Assembly (NCBI GenBank): GCA_947626285.1 | Contig: CANQRR010000003.1 | Location: forward strand, 50,967 to 114,966 | Direction of reading: 5' to 3' | Length of the DNA stretch: 64,000 nt | DNA from: an uncultured Lachnospiraceae bacterium | Lineage (GTDB): Bacteria; Bacillota; Clostridia; Lachnospirales; Lachnospiraceae | Shown here: positions 42,952 through 50,931 of the stretch, piece after piece | How the letters are laid out: each line of letters begins with the position of its first letter | How positions within the stretch are numbered: the first letter of the stretch is position 1 | Program-made: the position numbers and the translations under genes | The notes under the pieces: generated by a model | Database searches by the model: none | Seen by the model: the letters and a program-made list of their open reading frames with translations, nothing else | What the model was told of the DNA's origin: nothing

Positions 42952-42989
42952 ACCCCGAAGAGGCATCAATAAGATTCTTCCTCTCCGGG
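42952..42989 (-). terminator. Terminator of the DUF1540 gene
   Basis: CCCCGGAGAGG / CCTCTTCGGGG stem (one mismatch) followed on the minus strand by TTTTGTCTTTTG. The 42840-43069 interval holds nothing else I can support. Confidence 0.75.
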
Positions 42990-43069
42990 GTTCTCTTTTT
43001 CCGGTAAATCTGTTTCGGCCATGCAGCCGTCCGGCGGCGCGTCCTCTGATTTCGTCTCAATCCCGCAGG

Positions 43070-43387
43070 TCACTTCGCGTCGTCGAACGTCACGCACTCC
43101 GTCTCATGGCACTCACAGGCGCCCGCACCCGCGATATCCACGTGGTTCGCCTTGCAGACGCAGTCGTCGTTGTACTTGCAGTTTTCCGCCTCACACTTGA
43201 TCTCAATGTCCGTGGACGGGCTGCCGACCGAACTCTTCGCGCTGTCTCTCTGGCGCTCCTCAAAGCTCGCGCAGCAGGTGTCCTGGCAGAGCTTCGCGTC
43301 CTCGCCTCCGACCTTGATGTCTCCCTTGCCGCAGTACATGGCGTTATTGAAAATACATTTCTGTGCGGAACAAACTAATGCCGGCAT
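43070..43387 (-). CDS. DUF1540 cysteine-rich protein, two domains
   Basis: 105 residues with two DUF1540-type cysteine modules: CSAQKCIFNNAMYC with CQDTCCASF, and CEAENCKYNDDCVC with CECHETECVTF. The pattern suggests metal binding, but no function is established for the family. Start ATG 43387 (MPALVCSAQ) follows AGGAGG by seven bases; an ATG two codons earlier is too close to it. Common in Clostridia, often linked to sporulation or stress by location only. Confidence 0.9.
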   Translation of the reverse strand: MPALVCSAQKCIFNNAMYCGKGDIKVGGEDAKLCQDTCCASFEERQRDSAKSSVGSPSTDIEIKCEAENCKYNDDCVCKANHVDIAGAGACECHETECVTFDDAK

Positions 43388-43528
43388 ATCCATACCTCCT
43401 GAATTATATTTTTCGGAGGTAGTGTCTGCACTTTCCCGCAAATTATACCTGCAAAAGATCAGCCGCCGCATCGAATCATGCGCCAGGCGCTGCCCCGCGC
43501 GGTCTCTGCCGGATCTCCGCAGAGGAAA

Positions 43529-44536
43529 TCAGTTCGACCGGATCTCCTGCCGCATGAACCCGATGTACGAACCGCCGAACGCAATCAGCATCAGCGCCGC
43601 CAGACCGGTCAGATGCGGCCAGACAAGCAGCAGGCTCTGCCCGAAGCTCAGGTATCCGCTGACCGCCCCGACCAGCTGGTCCATCGTCACGACATTGACG
43701 GAGCGGACAGTCGGGTTCATGATTGTGGACACCGCCTCGCTGTACAGATAGTACGGCGAGATCCGGTTCAGGCCAAGATTCAGCGTGTAATTGTTGTATG
43801 AATTGACCATCGCATGGTACTCGTCCCCGATCGGGTACACGGCGTTTGCAACGATGCTCGCCACCAGGCTCATGAAGATCGCGAAGAACACCCAGAGCGC
43901 GATCGACGCAAGCGCCGATGTGGCCGCGTGCCGGCAGACCACGGAAAACCAGATCGACAGCGCCAGCCAGAACGCCACATAGACGACTGTGAAGGTCAGG
44001 AATACAAGGATCCTTAAGGCCTCCTCCCCGGACGGTTTCACGCCCGTGCAGAGCACTCCGACCGCTCCGATGCCAATGCCCATCGTGTAGATAATCGCCG
44101 CGATCACCGCTGTTCCGGCCAGGAATTTTCCGATGATAATGGAATCCCGGTAGATCGGCTGCGCCACCAGGCGGTTCAGCGTCCCGGCCGCGCGCTCACT
44201 GTTCACCGCGTCAAAGCCCAGCGCCAGGCCGATGATCGGTCCCAGCAGCGCGATGAAGGACATGAACGACGGAATGGAATTCCCGCTCGTCGTGTAGAGG
44301 CTCAGGAACAGGTAATTGCTGTCCTTCACGTCTCCCAGCCCGGAGATCGCTCCGTACAGGCTGGCGAAGCCGGTGCCTCCGATCAGAAGCAGGAGGATCA
44401 GAAAACGTCTGCTCCGCAGGTGGTCGGCAAATTCCTTGTGAAACAGCGCCTTAAGCCCTGTCAGTCCCCTTACGCGCGTTCCTTCCCCTGCGTTTCCAGA
44501 CAGGTTTTCTCTTTTCTTCAAAATCATTTCTCTCAT
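43529..44536 (-). CDS. ABC transporter permease (ABC-2 type)
   Basis: About 335 residues; six hydrophobic segments (first FLILLLLIGGTGFASLYGAI) and the ABC-2 signature region LGFDAVNSERAAGTLNRLVAQPIYRDSIIIGK (partly quoted: NSERAAGTLNRL). Start ATG 44536 follows GGCGGGG; it lies 86 bases inside the upstream ATPase gene. Last gene of the NEW3-ATPase-permease exporter operon. Substrate unknown. Confidence 0.88.
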   Translation of the reverse strand: MREMILKKRENLSGNAGEGTRVRGLTGLKALFHKEFADHLRSRRFLILLLLIGGTGFASLYGAISGLGDVKDSNYLFLSLYTTSGNSIPSFMSFIALLGPIIGLALGFDAVNSERAAGTLNRLVAQPIYRDSIIIGKFLAGTAVIAAIIYTMGIGIGAVGVLCTGVKPSGEEALRILVFLTFTVVYVAFWLALSIWFSVVCRHAATSALASIALWVFFAIFMSLVASIVANAVYPIGDEYHAMVNSYNNYTLNLGLNRISPYYLYSEAVSTIMNPTVRSVNVVTMDQLVGAVSGYLSFGQSLLLVWPHLTGLAALMLIAFGGSYIGFMRQEIRSN

Positions 44537-45488
44537 CACTTTGCCCCGCCTTTTCAAAATAACGTCTGTAAATCTCGTCAAGATCGCCGCCCCTCTGGTG
44601 GAGGTGCAGAATCGTATATCCGTGTTCCCCAAGGAATTTCGTCAGCTGTCCGCGGATGTCCTTTTTAGATGTGATCAGAAGCGTGTTCCCCTCCTTCTGG
44701 ATCTTCTCAAGTCCCTCCTGCTGCGACAGCATCCCAAGCAGCTTGTCGTCGCAGGGATGGACGTTCATCTCCAGCAGATAACTGCCGTCCTGAAGGATCT
44801 GCGCCTCCAGCTCGGCAAGCGTGCCGCTTGCGATCAGTTTTCCTTCCACGAAGATCCCGACGCGGTCGCAGACCTGCTGGATCTGGTGCAGCTGGTGCGA
44901 AGAGATCAGGATCGTCCTCCCATCCTCGACCGACAGCTCCCGGATCAGATTCAAAAGCTCCCGCATGCCTTCCGGGTCGATGCCAAGCGTCGGCTCATCC
45001 ATGATGATGATCTCCGGATCCTTGATCAACACGTCCGCGATCCCAAGCCTCTGGCGCATGCCCTTTGAATAGGTGCCCGCGCGCCGGTCGGCCGCCTCGG
45101 TCATGCCCACGCGCGCAAGCAGCCCGTCGATGCGCTCTTCCAGCTCCTGCCCGGCAAGGCCGTTGAGCTGACCGGTGAAGCGCAGGTTCTGCCGTCCGGT
45201 CATGTCCGGATAGAATCCGACGTTGTCCGGCAGATAGCCGACGATCCCCTTGACTTCAAGCGGATGCCGCGCGCAGTCCAGTCCCTCGATCAGAGCTGTC
45301 CCGGCGGTAGGCTCCGTCAGCCCAAGCAGCATCAGGATCGTCGTCGTCTTGCCCGCTCCGTTTGGTCCAAGCAGACCGAATACCTCCCCTTTCCGGATCG
45401 AGAGATTCAGATCGTCGACCGCTCTCTTGTCGCCGTACTGTTTCGTCAGATGCGCGATCTCTATTACATTTCTGTTGTCCTCTGACAT
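44451..45488 (-). CDS. ABC transporter ATP-binding protein
   Basis: About 345 residues: Walker A GPNGAGKTT, signature YSKGMRQRLGIA, Walker B IIIMDEPTLGIDPEG, H-loop ISSHQLHQ. The last 27 or so residues (after YFEKAGQSDE) overlap the permease gene in another frame and look like read-through beyond the normal end of such ATPases. Start ATG 45488 after GGAGG; an alternative ATG at 45563 adds 25 residues. Exporter-type ATPase pairing with the ABC-2 permease. Confidence 0.9.
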   Translation of the reverse strand: MSEDNRNVIEIAHLTKQYGDKRAVDDLNLSIRKGEVFGLLGPNGAGKTTTILMLLGLTEPTAGTALIEGLDCARHPLEVKGIVGYLPDNVGFYPDMTGRQNLRFTGQLNGLAGQELEERIDGLLARVGMTEAADRRAGTYSKGMRQRLGIADVLIKDPEIIIMDEPTLGIDPEGMRELLNLIRELSVEDGRTILISSHQLHQIQQVCDRVGIFVEGKLIASGTLAELEAQILQDGSYLLEMNVHPCDDKLLGMLSQQEGLEKIQKEGNTLLITSKKDIRGQLTKFLGEHGYTILHLHQRGGDLDEIYRRYFEKAGQSDERNDFEEKRKPVWKRRGRNARKGTDRA

Positions 45489-45565
45489 GCCGGTTCCTCC
45501 GCCGCTCGTCTTGCCAACATCTTTCGGGGAGCCGTCACAGACATTCTGATATGTCTCTTTCATAC

Positions 45566-46849
45566 CTATCGTCTCCCATATTTCTTAAAGATAACGCCAA
45601 GAATCACCACAAGAACCACGATCACGCCGATCGCCGCGATTCCCCAGGTCGTCGACGTCTTCACGGACACACGGAAATCCGCGCTCGCGGAGGTCTCGCT
45701 GTTGCTGATGCTGACCGTCGTCACGTAATCTCCCGTGACCGCGTTCTCGCAGGGCGTCACATAGGCCGTGACCTCCTTCGTCGCGCCGGCCTCCAGCGTG
45801 TCGATCGTCGACTCGCTGAACGTCACCTCCCAGTCCGTCGGAGCGGAAGAAGTGAGGTTCAGGTTCGTCAGGTCTACGTTGCCCGTGTTCGTCACGCTCA
45901 GAGTCACGGACGACTCCTTGTTCTCATACGCGTCAAAGCTCAGGCGCCCGTCCGGCGTGGAGAGCGTCAGCGCATACGTACCCGTGACCTCAACGGTGAG
46001 ATCCTGCGACAGCGTGTCGTTCGCGGAGACCGCCGCGCACGGGATCGTGTACTCGCCCTTCTCCACGTTCTCCGGCGGCACGACGCCGACCGTCAGTCCC
46101 TGGCTGCCGCCCGCGTCCACGGAAAGGCTGGCCACGTTCGCGCTCTCCCCGGACGGGGTAAAGCTCACCTGCCACCCGGCAGGCGCTTCCGCCGACAGAC
46201 TGTAGGTCTGATTCGTGCTGCGGTTGTTTACGATCGTCGTCTCAAAGCTGAAGGAAGTCCCCGCCATGCCCTGCTGCTGCGGATATTCAGAAGTGAAATC
46301 GCTCTGCCCGCTCTCCTCCTGGCTGACCGTCACCTCCAGCTCAAGTGTATCGGCCTTGCCCTCGCCTGCATCTGCCTCAAGCGCGACCTCATATGTACCC
46401 TCTTCCGCTTCGTCCGGCACACTCAGACTGAACTGCGTCTCCTGATCGTCCTCCGCGGCTGCGTCGGCAGGTTTCACATGAATTTTTGTGATTTCCTTGT
46501 TGTCGCCCCGGAAATACCCGCTCCAGTTCTCCGGCAGGGAAGTCGCGGACAGCGCGACGTCATAGCCTTCCCCGTCCAGACTGACGAAATCCAGCGGAAA
46601 GCTCACAGTCTCTCCCGCTTTCACCGTGACGCCCGGATAGGCGGTGCTCATGTCGATCCCCGAACCGCCTTCGTCCGTTCCATTATCCAAAAGATCCGTG
46701 CCGACACTCTCTTTCACCGGTTCTGTGTCTTCCCCGTCATTCGACGTCCCGGCCGCGTATGCCGACACGCTCCCCAGCGTCATTGCCGCCGTCATCAGCA
46801 CTGCCGCGGCCACGCTCATTCTCCTGCTCCAAAGTTTTTTGCGTCTCAT
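45566..46849 (-). CDS. Secreted/membrane-anchored NEW3-domain protein
   Basis: 427 residues: signal peptide (MSVAAAVLMTAAMTLGSVSA), three or so immunoglobulin-like NEW3 repeats (for example VTVKAGETVSFPLDF, SVTNTGNVDLTNLNL), and a C-terminal membrane helix (GIAAIGVIVVLVVILGVIF) with KKYGRR tail. Start ATG 46849 behind AAAGGAG. Gene order NEW3-ATPase-permease is a recurring Firmicutes exporter arrangement; the NEW3 protein is probably an extracytoplasmic accessory. Substrate unknown. Confidence 0.87.
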   Translation of the reverse strand: MRRKKLWSRRMSVAAAVLMTAAMTLGSVSAYAAGTSNDGEDTEPVKESVGTDLLDNGTDEGGSGIDMSTAYPGVTVKAGETVSFPLDFVSLDGEGYDVALSATSLPENWSGYFRGDNKEITKIHVKPADAAAEDDQETQFSLSVPDEAEEGTYEVALEADAGEGKADTLELEVTVSQEESGQSDFTSEYPQQQGMAGTSFSFETTIVNNRSTNQTYSLSAEAPAGWQVSFTPSGESANVASLSVDAGGSQGLTVGVVPPENVEKGEYTIPCAAVSANDTLSQDLTVEVTGTYALTLSTPDGRLSFDAYENKESSVTLSVTNTGNVDLTNLNLTSSAPTDWEVTFSESTIDTLEAGATKEVTAYVTPCENAVTGDYVTTVSISNSETSASADFRVSVKTSTTWGIAAIGVIVVLVVILGVIFKKYGRR

Positions 46850-47015
46850 AATCCAAGCGCTCCTTTCAAGATCATTCTGAGGCGCGAAACCGGAAGTTCG
46901 TTTTGCCCTTACCATCCGTTTCATCACCCCTTAAATCAGTGAAAAGGATAGTCCCGCTTTGTGTCCCGTTTTTGTTCATTTTGTGTTCATATCGTGGTGA
47001 ATTTGTGAAAAAAAT

Positions 47016-47043
47016 GTGTCCTGCCCACTTCGGGTCAAGACAC
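47016..47043 (-). terminator. Terminator of the pduU/pduV satellite operon
   Basis: GTGTC / GACAC stem with inner complementarity, followed on the minus strand by ATTTTTTT, immediately after the pduV stop. Confidence 0.7.
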
Positions 47044-47048
47044 AAAAG

Positions 47049-47543
47049 TTAGACGTCCCATTCGTTGAATCCGAGATTCTGCTTATGCATCGCCTCGTCC
47101 AGCGTCATCTGCACCGGATCGCCCTCGAGAAATTCCATCAGCTCGCTCACGCCCTCGCCGGTGACATTGTTCACATAGAAGATACGGTCGCAACCGGCGT
47201 TTCGCATCCACTGCTCGACCATCGGAATGTTGGCGTAGGGAGAATCCGTCTTCGTGATGATGCCGATGAGCGGACGCAGGATGAACGCGCGGAGACAGGG
47301 ACTAAAGAGATTGTACGGCTCGTCCGCAGCCTGAACAAGCGCCACGACGTCCGCCTCAAAAGAAAAACACGCCAGCCCAACGCTGAATCGCTTGGACTCC
47401 GCGTACTCTCCCGGCGTGTCGATAAAATCTTCTTCCGTATTCGTATACTGTGTTTTTATGTAATGGAGCTCTTCGCCCTTCAGCACCTGGGTCAGCGAAG
47501 TCTTACCCGCCTCGCTCCTCCCCATCAGAAACAGTTTTTTCAT
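47049..47543 (-). CDS. pduV: BMC-associated small GTPase (PduV/EutP family)
   Basis: 164-residue Ras-like GTPase fold: P-loop LMGRSEAGKTSLTQ, a DTPGEY switch (FIDTPGEYAES), IITKTD specificity motif and YVNNVTGEG. PduV binds the shell through PduU and has been linked to compartment movement in enterobacteria; EutP has been reported as an acetate-kinase-like enzyme. Last gene of a small BMC operon with two PduU-like shell genes, 33 kb from the main BMC operon. Confidence 0.9.
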   Translation of the reverse strand: MKKLFLMGRSEAGKTSLTQVLKGEELHYIKTQYTNTEEDFIDTPGEYAESKRFSVGLACFSFEADVVALVQAADEPYNLFSPCLRAFILRPLIGIITKTDSPYANIPMVEQWMRNAGCDRIFYVNNVTGEGVSELMEFLEGDPVQMTLDEAMHKQNLGFNEWDV

Positions 47544-47554
47544 ATGATCAGCCT

Positions 47555-47660
47555 TTCCACCCTGTCTTTTCCTGTCTTTTCCTATCTTTCTCTGCCTTTT
47601 CCTGTCCTTCTCCAGCTCGGTCTTTCTCTGTCTTTCCCTGTTTTTCCCTGTCTTCCTGAT
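47555..47660. repeat. Pyrimidine-rich imperfect repeat tract
   Basis: Plus strand repeats of CCTGTCTTTTC / CTCTGTCTTTCC over about 105 bases; the transcript (minus) is therefore a polypurine run of GGAAAGACAGG-like units with several ribosome-site look-alikes. It lies between the PduU-like gene and pduV. Not coding. Confidence 0.65.
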
Positions 47661-47706
47661 ATCGCTTTTCGAATATCGCTCTTTCTGTTTCTGCGCTGGG
47701 CACAGC

Positions 47707-48135
47707 TTAGCTCTTGCGGATCGCGCACGTCCGGAATCCCAGATCCTCGTGGAATACGCGGACGACTTCCTCCACGGCCGTCTGCACCTCGATCTGACCC
47801 CCGGTGAGGATCAGTGTGCCGCAGAAGCGATCCATAAACCCGATCTCGACATGCGCGCTCTTCATCGCGATGTCCGCGGCCGCCACGACTGACTCCCACG
47901 GAGTGAAGCGGAGCAGACCGATTGCTTCGCCTGTGTGGTCCTCGCCCTCATGGACGCCGATATGCAGGCTGAGGTTGCGATAGATTGGCGTCTGCGAAGA
48001 GCCAATGATATGCGCCAGGCAGACTTCCTTCCCCGGGACACGCACGCGGGTCAGGCGCAGCCGTTTCCCCTTCAGGTGTTCGTAGTCCTCGTGGAAGAGC
48101 TTTTCCAGCAATTGTTCTCTCGTCATATTGGACAT
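47707..48135 (-). CDS. PduU/EutS-like BMC shell protein with N-terminal helical extension
   Basis: 142-residue circularly permuted BMC protein. Segments RVRVPGKEVCLAHIIGS, IGLLRFTPWESVVAAADIAMK and GFMDRFCGTLILTGG define the family. The first 20 or so residues (TREQLLEKLFHEDYEHL) are an additional helix compared with the other copy at 48212, resembling a tag or a plug over the barrel. Probably a minor facet tile that recruits PduV. Confidence 0.9.
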   Translation of the reverse strand: MSNMTREQLLEKLFHEDYEHLKGKRLRLTRVRVPGKEVCLAHIIGSSQTPIYRNLSLHIGVHEGEDHTGEAIGLLRFTPWESVVAAADIAMKSAHVEIGFMDRFCGTLILTGGQIEVQTAVEEVVRVFHEDLGFRTCAIRKS

Positions 48136-48211
48136 GACCGCACTACTCCCTGTCTCTTCCTAATGTCTGGTCAGCTTTCTGCGACCTTTGGCGTTGCCGT
48201 GTTCGAGCTTC

Positions 48212-48577
48212 TCACCGTTTGGTGATATCGCAGACGACGTATCCCATCGTGTCGCGGAAGAATTCCACGACCTCCGTCAGCGCGGACATCACATCAGAAA
48301 TTTCCCCCGTGATGATCAGCGTCCCGGTGAAGCGGTCCGCAAATCCGAGGTAGACGTTCCCGCTCTTGACTGCGATATCCGAAGCGATCACCGCGGATTC
48401 CGGGGGCGTCATGTTCATGATCCCAATCGCCGAGGTGCCGTAATCGACCTGCGGGTTCAAGCCAAGCTTCTGGTATACGATTGGAGCCGGGCCTCCCATC
48501 ACGTGTGCGAACGTGATCTCCTTGCCCGCTACCGTCTCCTGTACGATTCTGATCTGTTCTTCATGATTCTCCGCCAT
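48212..48577 (-). CDS. pduU: PduU/EutS-like BMC shell protein
   Basis: 121-residue circularly permuted BMC protein: TVAGKEITFAHVMGGP, IGIMNMTPPESAVIASDIAVK, GFADRFTGTLIITGEISDV. Standard PduU/EutS length; these hexamers carry a beta-barrel that closes the central pore. First gene of the satellite BMC operon, with its own strong promoter. Confidence 0.92.
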   Translation of the reverse strand: MAENHEEQIRIVQETVAGKEITFAHVMGGPAPIVYQKLGLNPQVDYGTSAIGIMNMTPPESAVIASDIAVKSGNVYLGFADRFTGTLIITGEISDVMSALTEVVEFFRDTMGYVVCDITKR

Positions 48578-48727
48578 TTTTGCAGATCCTTTCTTCTTAT
48601 ATCCTTCTGTATTCTGATTTATTTCATTAATTCTACCTGCCGGGATCCTATGTATGTTTCACATGCGTAAAACATATTCCTCACGCCTGAGGTTCAACGT
48701 TTCTATCCATGCTAAATACTATAATAA

Positions 48728-48756
48728 ATCATACTCTTTTGCACTTTTCGTGTCAA
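48728..48756 (-). promoter_or_regulatory. Promoter of the satellite BMC operon
   Basis: Minus strand TTGACA (48756-48751), 17 bases, TATGAT (48733-48728). The leader of about 140 bases to the first gene contains small inverted repeats (CCTCA...TGAGG, ATGTTT...AAACAT) but no recognised riboswitch. Confidence 0.8.
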
Positions 48757-48769
48757 GAAAAAGCACAGG

Positions 48770-49996
48770 TCATTCCCCGGCATGCAGCCCGTCAAACATC
48801 GCTTTCACCGCGGGCGCGTTTTTCGTCAGCCGCTTGATGCTCAGATCTTCCGCCTTGTTGTTTGCCAGACGAAGGTTATTCTCTGAGGAGAGAAGCGCCT
48901 CCTTGGTCTTCTGGAGATGCTGGATCGTCTTGTCGATCTCGTCGATCGCCGTCTTGAATTTATCGCTCGCGATCCGGTAGTTGCGCGCGAAGCCCTCTTT
49001 GAACAGGTTCATGTTCTGCTCAAAATTTAGGATATCGATCTGCTGATTCCGCGCCACCTCCAGCTCCTGCCGGTATTTCAGCGAATTCAGCGCCGCGTTT
49101 CGCAGCAACGTGATCATCGGAATGAAAAACTGCGGCCGGATCACATACATCTTATCGTACTTGTAGGAAACGTCCACGATCCCATTGTTGTACAACTCGT
49201 TGTCGATCTCCAGCAGGGACACCAGCACGGCGTACTCGCAGTTCTTCTCGCGGCGATCCTTGTCAAGCTCTTTGAAGAAATCCTCATTCTTATGCTTCGT
49301 GGCCGTCTCGTCCATCTCATTTTTCATCTCGAACATGATGGAGATGAACTCCACGCCATCCTTCGACTCGCGGAAAATGAAGTCGCCTTTGCTTCCGCTG
49401 CGCGCGTCGTTATCCTTCTCAAAGTACGCCGCCGGGAACGCGGTCATCCGCAGGGAGTTGAACTGCGTCAGACAGTGCTGCTCCAGGCTCTCGCCGATCA
49501 TCTTCGTCGACTGCCGCGCCTTGAAATCCTTATAGTATTCGATCAGCTCGTCCTTCTGCTTCAGCTCATTCTCATACTGCTTATGGATCGACTGCTCTTT
49601 CAGCTCGCTCTCCGCCCTCTGATTCGAAAGCTTGCTCTGCAGCTGGGTGATCTCGTTGGTCTTCTCGGAGAGCTCTTTCTCTTTCGCGCTGACCGCCTCG
49701 CTCACCGCAAGTTTTTTCTCGGTCTCACTGTTCCCAAGTCTGGCGCGCAGCTGCTCAAGCTCCCTGTCTTTTGTGACGATCTCCTCATTTTTCGATAAAA
49801 GCGCCTTGTCATAGGCTTCCTTCTGCCTCAGCTGCGCAAGCTTCATCTCGCTGTCTTTTCTCTCCTCAAGATCCTGCTTCCGCCGTTCCAGTTCTTTTTC
49901 AAATTCCCTGTCCCTGACCTGCGCGGCAATCTGCGCGTAGCCGGACTCGTCCACCGCGAACACCTCTCCGCAATTCGGGCATTTAATCTCCTGCAT
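48770..49996 (-). CDS. DUF2130 protein, coiled-coil with nuclease-like domain
   Basis: 408 residues. N-terminal zinc-ribbon-like CPNCGEVFAVDESGYAQ, then a long coiled coil (about 30-160, repeated Glu/Lys/Gln heptads), then a DUF2130 domain with GSKGDFIFRE and ISIMFEMKNE resembling a PD-(D/E)XK nuclease core, and a second helical tail. Function unproven; the fold suggests DNA handling. Stands alone between the satellite BMC promoter and corA, with which it may share a transcript. Confidence 0.88.
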   Translation of the reverse strand: MQEIKCPNCGEVFAVDESGYAQIAAQVRDREFEKELERRKQDLEERKDSEMKLAQLRQKEAYDKALLSKNEEIVTKDRELEQLRARLGNSETEKKLAVSEAVSAKEKELSEKTNEITQLQSKLSNQRAESELKEQSIHKQYENELKQKDELIEYYKDFKARQSTKMIGESLEQHCLTQFNSLRMTAFPAAYFEKDNDARSGSKGDFIFRESKDGVEFISIMFEMKNEMDETATKHKNEDFFKELDKDRREKNCEYAVLVSLLEIDNELYNNGIVDVSYKYDKMYVIRPQFFIPMITLLRNAALNSLKYRQELEVARNQQIDILNFEQNMNLFKEGFARNYRIASDKFKTAIDEIDKTIQHLQKTKEALLSSENNLRLANNKAEDLSIKRLTKNAPAVKAMFDGLHAGE

Positions 49997-50015
49997 GATG
50001 TTTCTCCCTCTCCCA

Positions 50016-50882
50016 TCAGAAGAATTTTTTCTTCTTGAAATAGATAATCTCCGCCGTCACGATCACGACGACCACAAAAATCATGACAAAGTAACTGTAT
50101 TCCCACTGCAGCTCCGGCATGTTGACAAAGTTCATGCCGTACCAGCCGGTCAGCAGAGACAGCGGGAAGAACACCGTGGTGATGATCGTGATGACGCCCA
50201 TGATCCGATTCTGCCGCGCGTCCTGCACGGACTGGAAGAGCTCACGCAGCTGCGTCATGTTCTCGCGCAGAAGCTGCACGTGGCTCTGCAGGCGCTCCGC
50301 GCGCTGAATGAAGCGATCCCACTCCTGCACATTCGGGATAATCGCCTGACAGACATCGGACTGGAAGATCTCCCCAATCTCCCGCAGCTGCATATAGTAG
50401 GCGTTCAGCTCAGACAGTTTGTGCCTGCGTCTGGTCAGGGTCGCAAAGAAGTCCTCCGCGACGCTGTGCTCGACTTCCTCCTCCATCTGCTCCGTCTCAG
50501 ACTCGATGTGCAGAAGGTACAGCAGATCGTCGTCCGTCATCTGTTTCAGAATAGACACCAGCATCTGTGAGGGCGTGCCCGACTGCGGAAGCGTCGCCGT
50601 ATGCTTGGAAAGCCACGACTTGAGTTTCCCTTCGCTCTCAATGAAAACGATGGACTGATCCGTCAGATAATATGCAAATGTAAAGGCAGGGTCTCTTCCT
50701 TCTTTCTTCTGCGGGATCCGCAACGTGCCGATCACGCAATCCCTGTACGCCTCCGCTTTGCAGTAGCGGATCGCCCTGCTGAGACTGTGCAGCAGCTCCT
50801 TGTAGTGCGGGAACTGATCCGCGCGTTTCTGGAACTCGTCCATGCTGATCACTGTGTAGAGATTTTCACTTTCTGTCGCCAT
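50016..50882 (-). CDS. corA: CorA-type magnesium/divalent cation channel
   Basis: 288-residue CorA-family protein. Cytoplasmic domain, long helix, then two membrane helices separated by the signature YGMNF (GWYGMNFVNMPELQWEY) and ending in a basic tail after VVVVIVTAEIIYFKKK. Start ATG 50882 follows AAGGAGG; 33 upstream codons are out of context. Length is a little below the classic E. coli protein, as is common in Firmicutes. Confidence 0.92.
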   Translation of the reverse strand: MATESENLYTVISMDEFQKRADQFPHYKELLHSLSRAIRYCKAEAYRDCVIGTLRIPQKKEGRDPAFTFAYYLTDQSIVFIESEGKLKSWLSKHTATLPQSGTPSQMLVSILKQMTDDDLLYLLHIESETEQMEEEVEHSVAEDFFATLTRRRHKLSELNAYYMQLREIGEIFQSDVCQAIIPNVQEWDRFIQRAERLQSHVQLLRENMTQLRELFQSVQDARQNRIMGVITIITTVFFPLSLLTGWYGMNFVNMPELQWEYSYFVMIFVVVVIVTAEIIYFKKKKFF

Positions 50883-50931
50883 GCTGCCTCCTTCCTGCCT
50901 TTCCCTTGTATTCCACTTTATTGTTTTGTCT

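Noticed and set aside
42830..43060. 76-codon minus-strand open frame downstream of the DUF1540 gene
   Set aside because: It spans the terminator hairpin and the infC promoter, has no ribosome site and reads as basic low-information sequence.
43070..43387. SCIFF-type ribosomal peptide precursor
   Set aside because: Cysteine-rich, but the spacing matches two DUF1540 modules and there is no radical SAM maturase beside it.
47555..47660. CRISPR-like or coding repeat
   Set aside because: Repeat units vary in length and sequence and are simple pyrimidine runs; no open frame with a start fits.
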